This document shows, one piece after another, positions 61,142 to 64,000 of a stretch of DNA of 64,000 bases. The DNA is taken from contig JAGWBX010000003.1 in the NCBI GenBank assembly GCA_021295655.1, forward strand, positions 1 through 64,000. Reading direction: 5' to 3'. This stretch comes from Candidatus Latescibacterota bacterium. GTDB taxonomy: Bacteria; Latescibacterota; UBA2968; GCA-2709665. Numbering within the stretch: the stretch's first letter is position 1; each line of letters begins with the position of its first letter. Under the pieces are notes generated by a model. It saw only the letters and a list, made by a program, of their open reading frames with translations. It was not told the DNA's origin and made no database searches. Both the position numbers and the translations under genes were made by a program.

Positions 61142-61978
61142 TTATCGAACCGCCTCTCGCACAACGTTCAGCTGTTGCGTCAGGTACGGCGATACCGTAC
61201 CAACAGTACCCACCGAATCCATCAGAGGAAACGTGGGGCCGTGGATCAAGACCCCATTCGGGCCGACGTGGGGACGGAGCCGGTCAAGGCCGTTCCGGAT
61301 CACTTCAACCGGGAGCGGCCGGCCGGTTCGACCGGACCATTCCACCAGAAAGAACATCCCGCGCAGGACGTCGTATTCGAAGAAGCGGGGAAACAGCGGC
61401 TTCAGCCACTCCGGGTTGATAACGCGGCAGTCTTTTATCGAGCAGACGAGTCGATGTTCGATGAGATAGCGCGCGCCCTCGTCCAGGAATCTCTGTTCCG
61501 CATCCGTATATTTCCGGTTCGTGAAGAACAGAATAGCTTCCAGAGGAGGCAGCGTGGATACGATGGAACTCCTTCCCGATCCGCGATAGGCAGCCGGCGA
61601 ACAATTCAGGCCGCCGTCCGGCAACTGGTGTCGAAGAAACCACTCCCGGATCCAGGGCAGTTCGGCATCCACGTCGCATCCACGCGATGCCAGTATCATG
61701 TAAAATACGCCTAACTCGCAGTGGCAACAGTCCATTTTTGCCCGATCCGCAACGTGCCGCGGCGCATCCTCGCGTGTGATGACGAACCTGGGCCAGGCGC
61801 CATTCTTCAGCAGTTCCAGCGCCTTGATGACGGCCGATTCCGGAATACACGCGGATTCCCCCATCTCGTACAGCGCCGCCATTTGCCACCAGGGTCCGTT
61901 CCACTTTTTCCGGCTCTTCCGGTCCGGGATGCAAAAGACGTCTTGGGACTCGAGAATTTCCCGTGTCGGATCTTGCAT
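61142..61978 (-). CDS. Predicted terpene-cyclase/toroid-fold protein
   Basis: 278 residues. Repeats of a helix-turn-helix with conserved aromatic and Gly-Gly turns: KKWNGPWWQMAALYEMGE, CHCELGVFYMILASRG, WFLRHQLPDGGLNCSP, RGMFFLVEWSGRTGRP. The QLPDGGLN motif resembles the QW-type repeat of squalene-cyclase/prenyltransferase folds. No catalytic acid motif is evident. AGGAG precedes ATG 61978. Same strand and near the propeller glycosidase; a carbohydrate role is also possible. Confidence 0.62.
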   Translation of the reverse strand: MQDPTREILESQDVFCIPDRKSRKKWNGPWWQMAALYEMGESACIPESAVIKALELLKNGAWPRFVITREDAPRHVADRAKMDCCHCELGVFYMILASRGCDVDAELPWIREWFLRHQLPDGGLNCSPAAYRGSGRSSIVSTLPPLEAILFFTNRKYTDAEQRFLDEGARYLIEHRLVCSIKDCRVINPEWLKPLFPRFFEYDVLRGMFFLVEWSGRTGRPLPVEVIRNGLDRLRPHVGPNGVLIHGPTFPLMDSVGTVGTVSPYLTQQLNVVREAVR

Positions 61979-62036
61979 CCTGGCTCCTGTCCTGCCGTTT
62001 GGCCTCTCGATCCGGCGTTTGCCGGAAACGCGGGCA

Positions 62037-63038
62037 TTACAGACGGTCTTTGGCCATTGTCGCCACGGCGAGATGCATCCCCTCGCCGTTGTCGCCGCCC
62101 TCGAACAGATTGAAATTCGTCTTCAGATTACATCCCGCGTAATACAGCCGCAACTTGTCGCCGGCATCCACCACGCAAGGCGTCGACACCGTCTTCCAGT
62201 CGAAACGTTCCAGATCCCGCGAGGCTGCAAACGCGGGGGTCTCGTGATTCAACGTCCAGTTAATTCCATCTGTCGACGTATCGCAGAAGATCTCGTGGTA
62301 GACCATTTTCATCGGCCCGTCCTTCTTCTTCAGATGTCCGATATGCCACATGTAATAGGTCCCATTGATCTTATGAACTTCCGGATAGACGCACGACTTC
62401 GTGTTGCCCGTTGCCTGAACCGCAGGGTGTTCACGCCGCGTCCATGCAATCCCATCCTCCGACGCGTATTCGTAGACGTACGCATAGGCCGTTTCCCACG
62501 AGTCATCGGGGTTGGGCCTGGCGTTGAGCCACATACGATACCGGCCGCCTTCCCTGCGTACGCACGGTGCCCGGCATTCATGGATCAGGGGTTCTTGCAA
62601 GAAATCCCAGTGCAGTCCGTCGCGGCTGGTTGCATATCCCATGGCCGAACTGATGTTCTTCGCCAGGATACCATCGTCCCGGTATTCCACGTGGGTCGTG
62701 CTCAGGAACCACATTTTGTAATGTTGTTCGTCCTCGTCGTACAGCACTCTGGGGGTATTCAGGCTCTGACCCCACGAAAGACTGTCGGCCGTCAGGATCG
62801 GATTGTCCGGATGAAGGCTCCAGACATAGCCGTCGTCCGATTCGGCGTATCCGATACACGTTCTGTACAGCGTCGGGCGCACCGCCGACCCTGAAAACCA
62901 CATGCGGTACTTACCCTCGGCGTAGATGACACGCGGACAATAGATGTTACATTTCATCCACGGTTGCGGCGGGGGCGAATTGCTGAAGATGGGCGTGTCC
63001 GGCCGTTCCCAGGGTTGTGATTGAATGAGCCTAGACAT
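62037..63038 (-). CDS. Five-bladed beta-propeller glycosidase-like protein
   Basis: 333 residues of repeated propeller blades: YCPRVIYAEGKYRMWFSGSA, IGYAESDDGYVWSLHP, NTPRVLYDEDEQHYKMWFLS, MGYATSRDGLHWDF, YPEVHKINGTYYMWHIG, STPCVVDAGDKLRLYYAG. The S(R/D)DGxxW and YxMW blade signatures match GH43/GH32/GH130-like enzymes; which catalytic class is uncertain. No signal peptide. CGGAGG precedes ATG 63038. First gene of the second carbohydrate cluster. Confidence 0.75.
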   Translation of the reverse strand: MSRLIQSQPWERPDTPIFSNSPPPQPWMKCNIYCPRVIYAEGKYRMWFSGSAVRPTLYRTCIGYAESDDGYVWSLHPDNPILTADSLSWGQSLNTPRVLYDEDEQHYKMWFLSTTHVEYRDDGILAKNISSAMGYATSRDGLHWDFLQEPLIHECRAPCVRREGGRYRMWLNARPNPDDSWETAYAYVYEYASEDGIAWTRREHPAVQATGNTKSCVYPEVHKINGTYYMWHIGHLKKKDGPMKMVYHEIFCDTSTDGINWTLNHETPAFAASRDLERFDWKTVSTPCVVDAGDKLRLYYAGCNLKTNFNLFEGGDNGEGMHLAVATMAKDRL

Positions 63039-63106
63039 GAATCCTCCGTGATCTCGCGATCTCTAACTACGATCCAGCCGCCGTCGAGAAAATTGTCGAC
63101 GAGTGA

Positions 63107-64000
63107 CTACCGGGCTTCAAGGGTTGAGCGTCCCTGTGAATGTTTCGACTCCTTGTGACGCCGCACGTTTAAGGCCTTCCAAAGGAGAAGCGGCTGGGCC
63201 TGAATGCGTTCCCGCAACTTTGAATCAGAGGTCAAGATCGTCGCGTCGATTTCCCCCTCATCAAGCAACAGGTCGAGGAATGCGCGCTCCGCATCGGTAA
63301 ACGGCAGCAAGGCACACAGAGCCCCCTTGCACTTATCTACAAGACGCGCCGCGTATTCCGCCAGTGCTGCTCGCTCTCGTGTTATCGGCGCGCGAAGTGT
63401 GGGTCCGAGTTGCCTCAAGAATTCCGTACCTTCGTATCCTAAATCTTCAGCCGAGACGGTCCGCCAGTCCTTGCGGTTCATCCCTCCGTACACGACGAAA
63501 GCGATGCGGAGCCGGTCGTGATGGAGATCGCCCGCATGAAGTACCCGGTGGCAGTCGAATAGATCTCTCGCTTGTCCGCGGGAAAAAAGCGCAGCGAGTT
63601 TTCCGGCCACGAGTTCGTGTATATCAAGAACGGGTATGCGCTTGGCCTGGAAGTCGCCGATCGGGTGAGAATCGGCGTAGTGAAGCTCCCAAAGTGGCTG
63701 TCTGAACATGAAATTAAAATCTACGTCGAGGTTCCTGGATTGTCCGGTGTAGCCTACGTAGTTTAAACGCCACTTGCCACCCGCATGGTCGCCCGGCACC
63801 TTCCGGATAACGAAACCTTCCCGGGAAAAGACCGCCTGAGCCGCCCGTTCGACCCCTGGCCGTTCCACCAGCATTTCCTCGCGACCCAACGCGCCGATGT
63901 AGTTGAGGTCGATGTCTACTGACAATCTGGGATGGCGGAACACAAAGAGGTTCAAGGCCGTACCGCCCTTCAAAACCCACTTTCCCTTGAGCGACGGATG
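63107..64000 (-). CDS. AbiEii/AbiGii-type nucleotidyltransferase toxin (5' end off window)
   Basis: At least 297 residues; the frame stays open to the right edge (HPSLKGKW reads into the visible KGGTALNLF), so the N-terminus is missing. The nucleotidyltransferase core GGTALNLFVFRHPRLSVDIDL carries the GGT...DxD pattern, followed by NLDVDFNFMFRQPLW and RGQARDLFDCHRVLH. Type IV toxin-antitoxin toxins of this kind modify tRNA 3' ends. The AbiEi antitoxin would lie just beyond 64000. Confidence 0.85.
   Translation of the reverse strand, partial: HPSLKGKWVLKGGTALNLFVFRHPRLSVDIDLNYIGALGREEMLVERPGVERAAQAVFSREGFVIRKVPGDHAGGKWRLNYVGYTGQSRNLDVDFNFMFRQPLWELHYADSHPIGDFQAKRIPVLDIHELVAGKLAALFSRGQARDLFDCHRVLHAGDLHHDRLRIAFVVYGGMNRKDWRTVSAEDLGYEGTEFLRQLGPTLRAPITRERAALAEYAARLVDKCKGALCALLPFTDAERAFLDLLLDEGEIDATILTSDSKLRERIQAQPLLLWKALNVRRHKESKHSQGRSTLEAR

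Overview
The window is a GC-rich bacterial chromosome segment. It most likely comes from an uncultured lineage near the FCB group (Latescibacterota- or Poribacteria-like). The left side carries conserved housekeeping blocks: mraZ-rsmH, uppS-cdsA-dxr-rseP and ffh-rpsP-rimM-trmD-rplS. It also has a PorV/UPF0164-like outer-membrane protein and a DUF3098-like protein, both common in FCB relatives. The right side has sugar-acid, glycoside and phytanoyl-CoA-dioxygenase genes of the kind abundant in such genomes. The taxonomic guess is inference; no rRNA gene is present.

1-9.7 kb: start of the dcw cluster (minus strand) with an autoregulatory-looking mraZ promoter, a small lipoprotein, the isoprenoid/phospholipid/intramembrane-protease operon uppS-cdsA-dxr-rseP (minus) with a clear promoter, 5-formyl-THF cyclo-ligase, a pentapeptide-repeat protein and an RluA-type pseudouridine synthase lacking the usual catalytic Asp. 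10-16.7 kb: PorV-like barrel, PASTA protein, rpe, the ffh-to-rplS translation/secretion block and tRNA-Val(UAC), whose 5' end overlaps the preceding small membrane-protein gene.

16.7-31 kb: NAD-dependent sugar epimerase and GNAT, then the most unusual locus, a plus-strand run at 19.1-26.6 kb. It starts with a COG0701/SO_0444-type metal permease with a 13-His loop fused to a C-terminal SPFH (HflK-like) domain. It continues with free HflC-like and HflK-like proteins, an orphan LivK-like binding protein, a 3-TM protein and a ZIP-family transporter. A promoter overlapped by a Fur/Zur-like palindrome precedes it. I interpret this as a membrane-microdomain-organised metal efflux/homeostasis system. 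DegT aminotransferase, a NAT_N/GNAT_C acyltransferase-like protein and an APH-fold kinase follow on the minus strand.

30.8-38.1 kb: a decayed MpaB/DUF2236 gene, then an RND exporter / LolA-like / outer-membrane protein operon, an exported intradiol dioxygenase, and an AT-richer cassette of three overlapping unknown genes with its own promoter. 38.2-53.4 kb: ten consecutive minus-strand genes with short gaps. These are an enolase-superfamily dehydratase, two PhyH dioxygenases (one frameshifted), three paralogous DUF6785-type membrane proteins, a glycosidase-like protein, a tandem amidohydrolase, a NodB-like deacetylase and a NeuD-like acyltransferase. They look like one uptake-and-catabolism unit for a modified glycan or sugar acid. 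53.4-64 kb: a HipA-like kinase/HIRAN pair, DoxX, a second minus-strand carbohydrate cluster (glycosidase-like, two toroid-fold enzymes, two VOC proteins, a beta-propeller glycosidase) and the 3' part of an AbiEii-type toxin gene running off the right edge. A structured inverted repeat occurs twice, near 26.67 and 60.87 kb.
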